Source: Aureimonas altamirensis (lineage in GTDB: Bacteria > Pseudomonadota > Alphaproteobacteria > Rhizobiales > Rhizobiaceae). From it: DNA of 64,000 nt. Location: the NCBI RefSeq assembly GCF_023702225.1, contig NZ_JAMQCO010000009.1, positions 1 through 64,000 of the forward strand, read 5' to 3'. Both the position numbers and the translations under genes were made by a program. Of this stretch, positions 36,348 to 46,271 are shown piece after piece (positions within the stretch are counted from its first letter, which is position 1; each line of letters starts with the position of its first letter). The notes below the pieces were generated by a model. It worked only from the letters and a program-made list of their open reading frames with translations, ran no database searches and was not told the origin of the DNA.

Positions 36348-37201
36348 GCGCCGCGCCCGAAACCGTCGATATCGACCATCTGCGCGGCTGGATCGGCCGG
36401 CAGGACGTCGCCTCCGAAGTGTTGTCGCCGGAACTGGTGAAGCGGTTTCGCGCCACGCTGGAGCTGCCGGGCAGCACCGAGGCGGGCGAGCCTGCACCCG
36501 AGCTGATCCATCTGTGCGTCGCACCGCCTGCCGTGCCGATGGGCGAGCTGGGCTCGGACGGGCACCCGGCGCGCGGCGGTTTCCTGCCGCCGGTGCCCCT
36601 GCCACGGCGCATGTGGGCCGGCGGCCAGTTCGAGATGCTTGGCGCACTGACCATCGGCGAAGTCGTGACCAGACGCTCCACGATCGAGGATGTGGTGCTG
36701 AAGGAGGGGCGCACCGGCCGCCTGTGCTTCGTGACGGTGCGGCATGAGATTTCCAGTGGCAGCGATGTCGCCGTCGTGGAACGGCAGGACATCGTCTACC
36801 GCGAGGCGGAGTCGGCGACGGCCGTCAAGGCGCAGCCGGAGGCCGCCCAGGCCGGCGAGCATGTGACCACGGTCATGCCGACCGCGCCGCTTCTGTTCCG
36901 CTATTCGGCCCTGACCTTCAATGGCCATCGCATCCATTACGACAAGCCTTATGCGACCGGAGTGGAAATGTATCCCGGCCTTGTCGTGCACGGGCCGATG
37001 CAGGCGACGATGCTCTATCATTTCGCGGCGAAACTGCGTGGCCGCGCGCCCGATACCTTCGCGTTCCGCAGCCTTTCGACATTGTTCGACGATTCGCAGT
37101 TCACCCTGAACGCGACGGAAGCAGACGGCGCTCTCAACCTCTGGACGGCCCGCCCCGGCGGGCCGGTGGCGATGAGCGCGACGGCTTCGTTCGAGAGTTA
37201 G
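36344..37201 (+). CDS. MaoC/FAS1-like dehydratase, mesaconyl-C4-CoA hydratase-like
   Basis: A 285-residue double hot-dog protein. The N-terminal FAS1-like dehydratase domain (about 10-155) includes PLPRRMWAGGQFEML; the C-terminal MaoC-like half has PLLFRYSALTFNGHRIHYD with the conserved Asn/His/Asp region and YPGLVVHGPMQATMLYH. Length and layout match mesaconyl-C4-CoA hydratase (Meh) of the 3-hydroxypropionate cycle and the itaconyl-CoA hydratases. Coupled by ATGA to the class III CoA-transferase. Reaction inferred: reversible hydration of a mesaconyl- or itaconyl-CoA to citramalyl-CoA, which the CitE-like lyase could split. Confidence 0.85.
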   Translation: MSAAPETVDIDHLRGWIGRQDVASEVLSPELVKRFRATLELPGSTEAGEPAPELIHLCVAPPAVPMGELGSDGHPARGGFLPPVPLPRRMWAGGQFEMLGALTIGEVVTRRSTIEDVVLKEGRTGRLCFVTVRHEISSGSDVAVVERQDIVYREAESATAVKAQPEAAQAGEHVTTVMPTAPLLFRYSALTFNGHRIHYDKPYATGVEMYPGLVVHGPMQATMLYHFAAKLRGRAPDTFAFRSLSTLFDDSQFTLNATEADGALNLWTARPGGPVAMSATASFES

Positions 37202-38220
37202 GCCGCGAAGGCCGTCGACCCGCGAACGGTCAACGGCACAGGCCATACCTCGGACGGCACGGGCTTGCCGCCCGTAGCGATGCGCTCCAGCGCCATCTCG
37301 GCAATGCGCGCCCCGGCCGCCCGGATGGACGAGTTGAGCGTCGTCAGTTGCGGCGTGGCCATCGAGGGCGGGAATGCCGCCACCTCGTCGTCATGGGCGA
37401 CGATGGAGACGTCTTCGGGCACGCGTAAGCCACGCTCGGCCAACGCCTTCATCGCGCCCAGCGCGACAAGGATGGACGAGGCCAGAAAGGCGGTCGGCGG
37501 CTGCGGCTCGTCCAGGATCGACAGCGTCGATCGATAGCCCTGCGTGAATGTCAGTGGCCCGTAACGGATGAGATTGTCCGCCCGGGCGATGCCCGCTTCG
37601 TCCAATGCGGCGCCGAGACCCTCGGTCCTGTCCTGGGCATAGGCCTGCCGCGCCTCGCCGTTGACGAGTGCGATACGCCTGTGGCCAAGCTCGACGAGAT
37701 GTCGGGCGCCATGCTGGAACCCCCCGAAATTGTCTATGGAGAGGTAAGGTACGCTCTGGCCGTGCAGCGGCCTGCCATGCGCGACGATGGGAAAGGCGAG
37801 GTCGGCGATGCCGCTGGTGCGCACCTCGTCCAGAATCGGCGACGTCAGCACCAGGGCATCGACAAGCCCGCTGGTGGCAAGGCGCATGCAGGCCTCCGCT
37901 TCCTCTCCGGCGCGGGTCGGCGTCAATACGATGTCCAGTCCTTCCCGTGCAGCGGTTTCCGACACGCCGGTCAGGAAATCCATGACGATCGGGCGTTCCA
38001 GAATGTTCCGCTCCGTCGAGAAGACGAGTCCCAATGCATTCGCCCGCCCCGTGGCAAGCCGCCGTGCCGCCGTGCTGGCGCGGTAGTTGGCGCGCTCCGC
38101 CGCCTCCATCACGCGCCGCCGGGTCTTTTCCCCTACCTCGGGATAGCCGTTCAGGGCCCGACTTACCGTGGTCTGCGACAGCCCAAGCGATGCCGCGAGT
38201 TCCTTGAGGCTCATGGCCAC
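37198..38220 (-). CDS. LacI-family regulator of the thu-like operon
   Basis: A repressor of about 340 residues. The LacI headpiece (LKELAASLGLSQTTVSRALN, then GYPEVGEKTRRRV) is followed by a periplasmic-binding-like sugar domain (about 65-335). The start is ambiguous: GTG at 38220 has GGGGAGG nine bases upstream and is chosen; ATG 38214 is too far from that site, and ATG 38238 lacks one. It is divergent from thuA, and two AAAGCGCTT palindromes lie between them, so it very probably represses the operon until the sugar is present. The stop overlaps the hydratase gene end by four bases. Confidence 0.9.
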   Translation of the reverse strand: MAMSLKELAASLGLSQTTVSRALNGYPEVGEKTRRRVMEAAERANYRASTAARRLATGRANALGLVFSTERNILERPIVMDFLTGVSETAAREGLDIVLTPTRAGEEAEACMRLATSGLVDALVLTSPILDEVRTSGIADLAFPIVAHGRPLHGQSVPYLSIDNFGGFQHGARHLVELGHRRIALVNGEARQAYAQDRTEGLGAALDEAGIARADNLIRYGPLTFTQGYRSTLSILDEPQPPTAFLASSILVALGAMKALAERGLRVPEDVSIVAHDDEVAAFPPSMATPQLTTLNSSIRAAGARIAEMALERIATGGKPVPSEVWPVPLTVRGSTAFAA

Positions 38221-38270
38221 GGCGTGTTTCCTCCCCATATCCGATCGGGACGATCGAATGAAATCAGTGG

Positions 38271-38316
38271 TTGACAGTACACCCAAAGCGCTTCAACTTT
38301 CAATCAAAGCGCTTTG
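38271..38316 (+). promoter_or_regulatory. thu-like operon promoter with paired LacI operators
   Basis: TTGACA (38271-38276) is a good -35 box, with a weak -10 region near 38294-38299. Two operator palindromes, CAAAGCGCTTC (38284-38294) and the perfect CAAAGCGCTTTG (38305-38316), have centres 21 bp apart. One lies in the promoter spacer and the other near the start site, the layout expected for repression. Confidence 0.7.
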
Positions 38317-38342
38317 GGAGAGCGCGAAGGGAGATCGCCGAT

Positions 38343-39128
38343 ATGGGCATACGTGCCGTCGTGTGGAATGAATTCGTCCACGAGCAGGAAAACGAGATCG
38401 TCCGCGAAGTCTATCCGGATGGAATCCACCGCACCATCGCCAGGGCGATTTCGGCCGACGGCGACATCGAGGCGGCCACTGCGACCCTTCAGGAGCCCGA
38501 GCATGGCCTGACGCAGGCGCGGCTGGACGCGACGGACGTGCTCCTGTGGTGGGGTCACAAGGCCCATGGGCAAGTGGACGACGCCATCGTCGATCGGGTG
38601 CAGCAGCGCGTGGCCGAGGGCATGGGCCTGATCGTGCTGCATTCGGGACACTTCTCCAAGATCTTCAAGCGGCTGATGGGCACGCCCTGCTCGTTGCGGT
38701 GGCGCGAGGCCGGCGAGCGCGAACGCCTCTGGGTGATCAATCGCAACCACCCGATCGCGAAGGGCGTCGACACGGCGATCGAGCTGCCGAACTCGGAGAT
38801 GTACGGAGAGCCATTCCTGGTGCCGGAACCGCTGGAGACGGTCTTCATCTCGTGGTTCGAAGGCGGTGAAGTGTTCAGGTCGGGGCTGACGTACCAGCGC
38901 GGGGCAGGGCGGATCTTCTATTTCGAGCCGGGCCACGAGACCTACCCCATCTACCACGATGCGGCCATTCAGACGGTGCTGCGCAACGCGGTCCGCTGGG
39001 CCTACAATCCGGCCGAGCCGTGGCGCGATGTGTCCGAGGCGCCGAACCGGCCGTACGACCAGGCGCGCGAAAAGCTGACGCCCAAGGGCGCGGCTTTGCA
39101 CAAGAAGGGCGAGGCGGGCTATCGATGA
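38343..39128 (+). CDS. thuA: ThuA-domain protein
   Basis: A 261-residue ThuA-family protein with a class I glutamine-amidotransferase-like fold. Motifs: [20 protein letters not shown] at the N-terminus (residues 5-24), [31 protein letters not shown] and [11 protein letters not shown]. In Sinorhizobium and Agrobacterium, ThuA with ThuB processes 3-keto derivatives of trehalose and related disaccharides. GGGAG lies about ten bases before ATG 38343. First gene of the operon; its stop overlaps the next start (ATGATGA). Confidence 0.88.
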   Translation: MGIRAVVWNEFVHEQENEIVREVYPDGIHRTIARAISADGDIEAATATLQEPEHGLTQARLDATDVLLWWGHKAHGQVDDAIVDRVQQRVAEGMGLIVLHSGHFSKIFKRLMGTPCSLRWREAGERERLWVINRNHPIAKGVDTAIELPNSEMYGEPFLVPEPLETVFISWFEGGEVFRSGLTYQRGAGRIFYFEPGHETYPIYHDAAIQTVLRNAVRWAYNPAEPWRDVSEAPNRPYDQAREKLTPKGAALHKKGEAGYR

Positions 39129-40177
39129 TGAAGCGGCTCGCCATCCTCGGCACGGGGGCCATCGCGCACCGACACGCGGAAATCTTCGGGGCGATCCCCG
39201 GCATCGAACTGGCCGCGGCCATCGATACGAATCTAGAGCGGGCGCGCAGCTTTGCCGAGCTGCATGGAATGGCGCAGTCCTTCGGCTCCCTGTCGCACGC
39301 GCTGGCGCAGGGCGAATTCGACGCGGCGGTTAATTCCACGCCCGATGCCGCGCATTATGCGACGACATTGGAATTGATCGCCGCAGGCAAGCCCGTCTTC
39401 TGCGAGAAGCCGCTGGCGCTCAACCATGGCGACGCCATGGCGATGACGGAGGCGGCGGAGCGCGCGGGGCTGATCAACATGGTCAACCTGACCTACCGCA
39501 ACGCCCATGCCGTGCAGATGGCGCGGCGCATGGTGGCCGCCGGCGAGATCGGCGAGATCCGCCATGTCGAGGCGAGTTATCTGCAGAGCTGGCTGACGGG
39601 CAAGCATTGGGGCGACTGGCGGACGGATGAGCGCTGGTTGTGGCGGCTGTCGTCGGCGCATGGCTCCAAGGGGGTGCTTGGCGATATCGGCATCCATATC
39701 CTGGATTTCGTCACCTTCGGCACCGGGCTGGACGTGGCGGCGATGCAGGCGCGCATGCGGACCTTCGACAAGGCCGAGGGCGACGCTATCGGGCCGTATA
39801 CGCTGGACGTCAATGACAGCGTGGCGATGACGGTGGAGTTCTCCAACGGCGCGCTCGGCGTGGTTCACATGTCGCGCTTCGCCACGGGCAACCTGAACGA
39901 CCTGAGCCTTTCGATCTATGGCACGCGCGGCGCGTTGAGGATTTGGGCGAACCAGCATGCCTCGACCCTTTCGGCCTGCCTCGGCGCGGATATCGAGACG
40001 GCGACGTGGAAGCCCGTGGATTGTCCGGAAACGCCCCGCAACGAACAGCGCTTCGCGCTGGCGCTGATGTCGGGCGAGAACGGCGAGCCCGCGTTTCGCC
40101 GCGCCGCCGACGTGCAGCGGCTGCTGGACCTGGCCTTCGTTTCGGATGCGGAAGGACGGATGCTGAAAGCCGCCTGA
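39125..40177 (+). CDS. thuB: ThuB-like Gfo/Idh/MocA oxidoreductase
   Basis: A 350-residue NAD(P)-dependent dehydrogenase. The Rossmann motif [12 protein letters not shown] is at 6-17, EKP at 94-96, and [10 protein letters not shown] (about residue 197) carries the active-site His/Asp. Starts ATG 39125 and 39128 are both possible. It partners ThuA in the operon, consistent with oxidation of the imported sugar at C3. The family alone does not define the sugar; the name rests on gene order and the ThuA and ABC neighbours. Confidence 0.82.
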   Translation: MMKRLAILGTGAIAHRHAEIFGAIPGIELAAAIDTNLERARSFAELHGMAQSFGSLSHALAQGEFDAAVNSTPDAAHYATTLELIAAGKPVFCEKPLALNHGDAMAMTEAAERAGLINMVNLTYRNAHAVQMARRMVAAGEIGEIRHVEASYLQSWLTGKHWGDWRTDERWLWRLSSAHGSKGVLGDIGIHILDFVTFGTGLDVAAMQARMRTFDKAEGDAIGPYTLDVNDSVAMTVEFSNGALGVVHMSRFATGNLNDLSLSIYGTRGALRIWANQHASTLSACLGADIETATWKPVDCPETPRNEQRFALALMSGENGEPAFRRAADVQRLLDLAFVSDAEGRMLKAA

Positions 40178-40240
40178 GGAGAGCGCATGCACCACGCCCG
40201 CAGGGAGAAGCGGGTTACGATAACGGGAGGAACCATCGAC

Positions 40241-41503
40241 ATGAAGCTTCGCACAGCACTGGCCGCATTGGCGGCAACGGCTGCCCTGACGGTGCAGCCC
40301 GCTTTGGCGGCGGACCTGTCCATCGTGCTCGGGTCGGTCGGCAAGGACGTGCAGGAGATGCGCGCCGCGCTGGACGCCTTCGAGAAGGAGAGTGGCCATC
40401 GTGTCCGCATCGTGGAGATGCCGGCCTCCACGACCGACCAGTTCGGCCAGTACCGCCTTTGGCTTGCGGCCGGAAACGCCGATGTGGACGTGTACCGCAC
40501 CGACGTGATCTGGGCGCCGCAACTGGCCGACAACTTCGTGGACCTGTCCGAGGTGATGGCCGACCGGGTCGGCGAACATTTCCCGGCGGTGATCGACGCC
40601 CAGACCGTCGACGGCAAGCTCGTCGCCATGCCGCTCTATACCGATGCTCCGGCGCTCTATTACCGCAAGGATCTCCTGGAGAAATACGGCAAGCAGCCGC
40701 CGAAGACATGGGCGGAACTGGAGGAAATCGCGACCGAGATCGTGACGGCGGAGCGCCAGGCCGGCAATGGCGGCCTGAACGGCTTCGTCTTCCAGGGCGG
40801 AGCCTATGAGGGCCTCACCTGCAACGCGCTGGAATGGATCGCCAGCTCGGGTGGCGGCACCATCGTGGACGAATCGGGCGAGATCACCGTCGACAATCCG
40901 GAGGCCGCGGCGGCCATCGACCGCGCGGCCGGCTGGATCAACAAGATCGCGCCCGGTGGCGTGCTCGGCTACATGGAGGAAGAGGCGCGCGGCGTGTGGC
41001 AGACGGGCAATGCCGTCTTCATGCGCAACTGGCCTTACGCCTACGCCCTGTCGCGCGGCGACGACAGCGCCGTGAAGGACAAGTTCGACGTGGTGCAACT
41101 GCCCGCGGGCGAGGGTGGCCAGTCGGCAGGCTGCCTCGGCGGATGGAACGTCGCGGTTTCGAAGCATTCGCGAAATACGGAAGCCGCCATCGAGATGGTC
41201 CGCTTCCTGACCTCCGCCGAATGGCAGAAGACGCGCGCGATCAACCAGTCCCGCATGCCGACCATTCCCGCCATCTACGACGATCCCGAGGTGGCCGAGG
41301 CCCAGCCCATCGTCGCCAACTGGAAGCCGGTCATCGAAACGGCCACCGCGCGTCCGTCGGCAGCCACCAAGGGCAAGTACAACGAGATGTCCAAGGAGTT
41401 CTGGACGGCCGTCCACCAGACGCTGTCCGGGCGCGGCGACGCCGCCTCCAACCTCGATCGCCTCGACAAGGCTCTACGCAGGCTCAAGCGCGCCGAGTGG
41501 TAA
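40241..41503 (+). CDS. thuE: ThuE-like sugar-binding protein of ABC importer
   Basis: A 420-residue periplasmic sugar-binding protein. The signal peptide (MKLRTALAALAATAALTVQPALA) precedes ADLSIVLGSVGKDVQEM, which resembles the trehalose/maltose-binding ThuE of rhizobia. The AGNADVDVYRTDVIWAPQLA segment and the GGWNVAVSKHSRN motif near 300 are typical of the maltose-binding subclass. GGGAGG is ten bases before the ATG. It delivers substrate to the ThuFG-like permease. Substrates other than trehalose (maltitol, trehalulose, sucrose isomers) are possible. Confidence 0.87.
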   Translation: MKLRTALAALAATAALTVQPALAADLSIVLGSVGKDVQEMRAALDAFEKESGHRVRIVEMPASTTDQFGQYRLWLAAGNADVDVYRTDVIWAPQLADNFVDLSEVMADRVGEHFPAVIDAQTVDGKLVAMPLYTDAPALYYRKDLLEKYGKQPPKTWAELEEIATEIVTAERQAGNGGLNGFVFQGGAYEGLTCNALEWIASSGGGTIVDESGEITVDNPEAAAAIDRAAGWINKIAPGGVLGYMEEEARGVWQTGNAVFMRNWPYAYALSRGDDSAVKDKFDVVQLPAGEGGQSAGCLGGWNVAVSKHSRNTEAAIEMVRFLTSAEWQKTRAINQSRMPTIPAIYDDPEVAEAQPIVANWKPVIETATARPSAATKGKYNEMSKEFWTAVHQTLSGRGDAASNLDRLDKALRRLKRAEW

Positions 41504-41540
41504 GCGCCGCGACGCGGCACGATCGGGGAGGAGGTTTCAG

Positions 41541-42500
41541 ATGGTGACGGCCGAGGCAGGAACCACGAAGGGCGGCAACCGGACGGCACGCAGCCGCCGC
41601 CGGGCCGCATGGCTTTTTCTGACGCCGATGCTGCTGGTGCTGGCGCTGGTGGCGGCATGGCCGCTGGCACAGACGATCCGCTTTTCGCTGACCGACGCCA
41701 GCCTGTCTTCGCTGGGGACGGCCGAGTTCATCGGCTTCCGGAATTATCTGGAATATATCGACTATGGCGACGGGGAGGGCGAGTGGTTCGGCCTGCTCGT
41801 CGACGACGAATGGTGGCGCGCCGTACGCAACACGCTGTGGTTCACGGTCGTCTCCGTGTCCATCGAAACCGTGCTCGGCACCATCTTCGCCCTTGTGCTG
41901 AACGCCAGCTTTCCCGCGCGAGGCATCGTGCGCGCCGCGGTTTTGATTCCCTGGGCAATTCCAACCATCGTCTCAGCCAAGCTGTGGGCCTGGATGATGA
42001 ACGACCAGTTCGGCATCCTCAACGACATGCTGATGTCCGTCGGCCTGATCTCGGCGCCCGTGGCGTGGACGGCCTCGCCCGATACGGCGCTGTGGGCCGT
42101 CATCATCGTCGACGTGTGGAAGACGACGCCGTTCATGGCGCTGCTGATCTTGGCCGGCCTGCAGATGGTGCCCGGCGACGTCTACGAGGCAGCCCGGATC
42201 GACGGGGTCGGCCCGGTGAAGGTGTTTTTCAAGGTGACGCTGCCCCTGATCCGGCCGGCGATCCTCGTGGCCGTCATCTTCCGGGCGCTCGACGCGCTGC
42301 GCGTCTTCGACCTGATCTACGTGCTGACGCCCAACAATGCGGAAACGAAGTCGATGAGCGTCTTCGCACAGGAAAACCTCTTCCAGTTCGACAACTTCGC
42401 CTACGGATCGGCGGCATCGACGCTGCTGTTCCTCGTCATCGCGCTCAGCACCATAGCCTATATCCGCCTGTCGCGGCTGAACCTTTCGGGAGACCGCTGA
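41541..42500 (+). CDS. thuF: ThuF-like ABC sugar permease (first subunit)
   Basis: A 319-residue inner-membrane permease of the MalF type with six to seven helices. The cytoplasmic EAA loop is VYEAARIDGVGPVKVFFKVT (residues about 214-233), which contacts the ATPase. GGGAGGAGG precedes the ATG. It pairs with the next gene product; stop and start overlap by one base (TGATG). Confidence 0.9.
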   Translation: MVTAEAGTTKGGNRTARSRRRAAWLFLTPMLLVLALVAAWPLAQTIRFSLTDASLSSLGTAEFIGFRNYLEYIDYGDGEGEWFGLLVDDEWWRAVRNTLWFTVVSVSIETVLGTIFALVLNASFPARGIVRAAVLIPWAIPTIVSAKLWAWMMNDQFGILNDMLMSVGLISAPVAWTASPDTALWAVIIVDVWKTTPFMALLILAGLQMVPGDVYEAARIDGVGPVKVFFKVTLPLIRPAILVAVIFRALDALRVFDLIYVLTPNNAETKSMSVFAQENLFQFDNFAYGSAASTLLFLVIALSTIAYIRLSRLNLSGDR

Positions 42501-43327
42501 TGGAAGCCCTCGTCCGCAAGGCGGGCTTTGCCGCGCTCGTCCTCTTCATCGTGCTGTTTTCGGTGTTCCCGTTCTACTACGCCATCGTCACCAGCTTCAA
42601 ATCCGGCACGGACCTCTTCCGGGTGGACTACCTGCCGAGAAGCTTTTCGATGGCCAATTACGAGGGCGTCTTCAACAACGGCGTCTTCCTGCAGAACGTC
42701 CTCAACTCGGTGATCGTCGCCACCAGCGTCGTCGCCATTTCGCTTTTCCTGGCCGTCACTGCCGCCTACGCCCTGTCGCGTATCCGCTTTCGCGGACGGG
42801 GGCTGTTGCTGCTCACCATCCTGGCCGTCTCGATGTTCCCCCAGATTGCGGTGCTGGCGGGCCTGTTCGAGATGGTTCGATGGATGGGCATCTACAACAG
42901 CCTGTTCTCCCTGATCTTCGCCTACATGATCTTCACGCTGCCCTTCACGGTCTGGGTCCTCACTACCTTCATGCGGGACTTGCCCCAGGAGATCGAGGAA
43001 GCGGCCATCGTGGACGGCGCCGGGCCGTTTACCATCGTCATGCGGGTGTTTCTGCCGCTGATGTGGCCGGCGCTGGTGACGACCGGGCTGCTCGCCTTCA
43101 TCGCGGCATGGAACGAGTTCCTGTTCGCGCTCACCTTCGTCGCCAGCAACGAAACGCGCACCGTACCGGTGGCCATCGCGCTCCTGTCCGGTGCGTCCGA
43201 GCAGGAAATACCGTGGGGCACGATCATGGCGGCGTCGGTCGTCGTCACGCTGCCGCTGATCGTTCTCGTCCTCATCTTCCAGCGCAAGATCATCGCCGGG
43301 CTGACCGCCGGCGGCGTCAAGGGCTGA
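42500..43327 (+). CDS. thuG: ThuG-like ABC sugar permease (second subunit)
   Basis: A 275-residue MalG-type permease with six helices. The EAA loop is IEEAAIVDGAGPFTIVMRVF (about 166-185), and the C-terminus TAGGVKG is typical of MalG-like proteins. It is translationally coupled to the upstream permease gene and forms the channel of the importer with it. Confidence 0.9.
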   Translation: MEALVRKAGFAALVLFIVLFSVFPFYYAIVTSFKSGTDLFRVDYLPRSFSMANYEGVFNNGVFLQNVLNSVIVATSVVAISLFLAVTAAYALSRIRFRGRGLLLLTILAVSMFPQIAVLAGLFEMVRWMGIYNSLFSLIFAYMIFTLPFTVWVLTTFMRDLPQEIEEAAIVDGAGPFTIVMRVFLPLMWPALVTTGLLAFIAAWNEFLFALTFVASNETRTVPVAIALLSGASEQEIPWGTIMAASVVVTLPLIVLVLIFQRKIIAGLTAGGVKG

Positions 43328-43346
43328 CTATCCGGAGTTCCGACGC

Positions 43347-44375
<1,029 letters not shown>

Positions 44376-44424
44376 CCGCCGATGTTAAAAGTGATTGTCG
44401 CAATCTTGTGGGTGACGCGGCGCT

Positions 44425-45066
44425 TCACGGCCCGTTGACGAGGGCGAGGATGAGCCGGTGGACATTGCCACCGTCGCTCATCTCCATTTGGTCGAAGGCC
44501 CGGCTGCGGGCGCGTTGCGCCTGCGACAGCGCGCCGAGCCTTTCGGTGAGAACCTCGCGGATGCGTTTGCAGGACGGATCGCCCGGCACGCTCAGCCCCA
44601 CGGATGCCTCCTCGATCTGGCGCACCATATCGACGATATGCTCGCCATGGACGCGCTCGTGCGCGCGCATGCCGTCGATGAAGCGTCGCCAGCTTTCGGC
44701 TACGTCCGGCGACAGGCGCTGCGAGGGCTTGGGCAGGCGATAGGTGATGACCAGCCTGGGCCGGGCCGAAGCGAGCACGCAGCCGCCGTCGCGCGGCTGG
44801 TAATCCCGCTGCCAGGTCAGCTTGAACGTCGTGACCGCGATGGCGCGCGATGCGCCGGCGGACGGCCCGCGCTCCCCGATGGAGTTGTAAAGCTCGATGC
44901 CGGTACGCCCCGCGACGGCATAGGGCTCCTCTACCTCCTGTGCCGTCCACGCGACAGCCGAAGAGGGGGCGAAGGACAGGGCGGCCATGAGGGCTGCAAG
45001 GGCTGTGATGCGCATGATGTTGCATAGGCCAGCTTCGACGACTTGCCAATCGCGTTTGAGTGACAT
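44425..45066 (-). CDS. Secreted DUF922-type putative metalloprotease
   Basis: A 213-residue protein with an N-terminal signal sequence. The hydrophobic core (MRITALAALMAALSFAPSSAVA) begins at residue 18. ATG 45066 is chosen because GGGAG stands eight bases upstream; ATG 45015 would give a shorter signal but has no site. The body matches DUF922 proteins, which carry an HExxH-like zinc motif, here AHERVHGEH (about 138-146), and WQRDYQPRDGGC earlier. Predicted role is periplasmic or extracellular proteolysis, unproven in the family. It converges with thuK, 49 bp apart. Confidence 0.8.
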   Translation of the reverse strand: MSLKRDWQVVEAGLCNIMRITALAALMAALSFAPSSAVAWTAQEVEEPYAVAGRTGIELYNSIGERGPSAGASRAIAVTTFKLTWQRDYQPRDGGCVLASARPRLVITYRLPKPSQRLSPDVAESWRRFIDGMRAHERVHGEHIVDMVRQIEEASVGLSVPGDPSCKRIREVLTERLGALSQAQRARSRAFDQMEMSDGGNVHRLILALVNGP

Positions 45067-45140
45067 CCGGCAGACTCCCGCTTGCGACGTCGCGCCATAT
45101 ATGGTCGCCGGTGTGGCACCATCCGGAGACAGACAGCCTC

Positions 45141-46271
45141 ATGCAGCACGCGGCCGCGAAAGCCCTGAGCGCCATTGTTTTCATGTTCGGCCTGCAGCCC
45201 GCCTCGGCACAGGACGGTCGGCCCGCCGCCCCTGTGGAGGTGGCCGTGGTCGAGGAACGCTCGGTGGACAACGCGGAAGCGTTCATCGGCCGCGTCGAGG
45301 CGATCGAATCCGTCGACATACAGGCGCGGGTGCAAGGTTTCATCGAGGACGTGACCTTCGACGGCGGCGAAGCCGTGGCGGCGGGCGATCTTCTGTTTCG
45401 CATAGAGCCCGCGCAATACGAAGCCGCGCTCGCGGCCGCGCGGGCCCAGCGCTCGCGCGCGCAGGCCGAACGCCAGAATGCCGAGCAGACATTCGCCCGC
45501 ACGCGGGAGCTGGTCCAGCGCAACACGCTGGCACAGGCCAATCTGGACGAAGCCGAAGCAGCGCTGGCCGCTGCATCGGCGAATGTCGAGGCGGCGTCGG
45601 CACAGGTGCAGCAGGCCGAGCTGGACCTGTCCTATACCTCCATCTCGTCGCCGATCGACGGCCGGATCGGCATTCCCCTCATCACGCGGGGCAATCTCGT
45701 CGGTTCGGGGTCGGGGACGCTGGCGCGCGTGGTCCAGACGGACCCGGTCTATGTCGCCTTCTCCCTGCCCGAAGGCGTGATGGTGTCGCTGCGGCAGCAG
45801 TACGGCCAGGCGCTCGACACAATCGATCCGGCCGACATCGCCCTCGGCCTCCGGTTGCCCAACGGCACGGACTACGGCGGTAACGGGCGCATCAGCTTCG
45901 TCTCCAACGAGGTCGATCCGCAGACCGGCACGCTGACCTTGCGCGCGACTTTCGAGAATGCCGACCGCATCCTCCTGCCGGGGCAGTTCGTGACGCTTCA
46001 TATCGGCGCGGCCGACCCGGAGGTGCGAGTGTTCGTGCCGCAGACCGCCGTGCTGCGCGATCGGGAGGGCGCCTATGTCTATGTCGTCGACGAAGGCGAC
46101 ACGGCGCGGCAGCGCCGCATCGAGACGCGCGAACGCAGCGACGGCGGCTGGTTTCTCGACGGCGGCCTGGCGCCCGGAGAACGCGTGGTCGTGCAGGGCG
46201 TCCAGCGCCTGTCCGACGGTGCGGCGGTAACGGTTGCCGGCGCAGCGCCGGAAGGCGCGGCCGCGCAATGA
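45141..46271 (+). CDS. RND efflux periplasmic adaptor (MFP)
   Basis: A 376-residue membrane-fusion protein linking the inner-membrane RND pump to an outer-membrane channel. It has a signal sequence (residues 1-26), the first lipoyl half ([24 protein letters not shown]), a coiled-coil hairpin (about 85-155, [20 protein letters not shown]), the second lipoyl half ([13 protein letters not shown]) and beta-barrel and membrane-proximal domains. It overlaps the pump gene by four bases (ATGA). AcrA/MexA family. Confidence 0.93.
   Translation: MQHAAAKALSAIVFMFGLQPASAQDGRPAAPVEVAVVEERSVDNAEAFIGRVEAIESVDIQARVQGFIEDVTFDGGEAVAAGDLLFRIEPAQYEAALAAARAQRSRAQAERQNAEQTFARTRELVQRNTLAQANLDEAEAALAAASANVEAASAQVQQAELDLSYTSISSPIDGRIGIPLITRGNLVGSGSGTLARVVQTDPVYVAFSLPEGVMVSLRQQYGQALDTIDPADIALGLRLPNGTDYGGNGRISFVSNEVDPQTGTLTLRATFENADRILLPGQFVTLHIGAADPEVRVFVPQTAVLRDREGAYVYVVDEGDTARQRRIETRERSDGGWFLDGGLAPGERVVVQGVQRLSDGAAVTVAGAAPEGAAAQ

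Noticed and set aside
33909-36647. 912-codon minus-strand frame crossing several genes
   Set aside because: It spans a TctC gene in another frame and the opposite strand of the CoA-transferase; the composition is arginine-rich noise.
39233-41416. 727-codon minus-strand frame
   Set aside because: Shadow of the thuB-like and thuE-like genes, whose plus-strand products are complete and recognisable.
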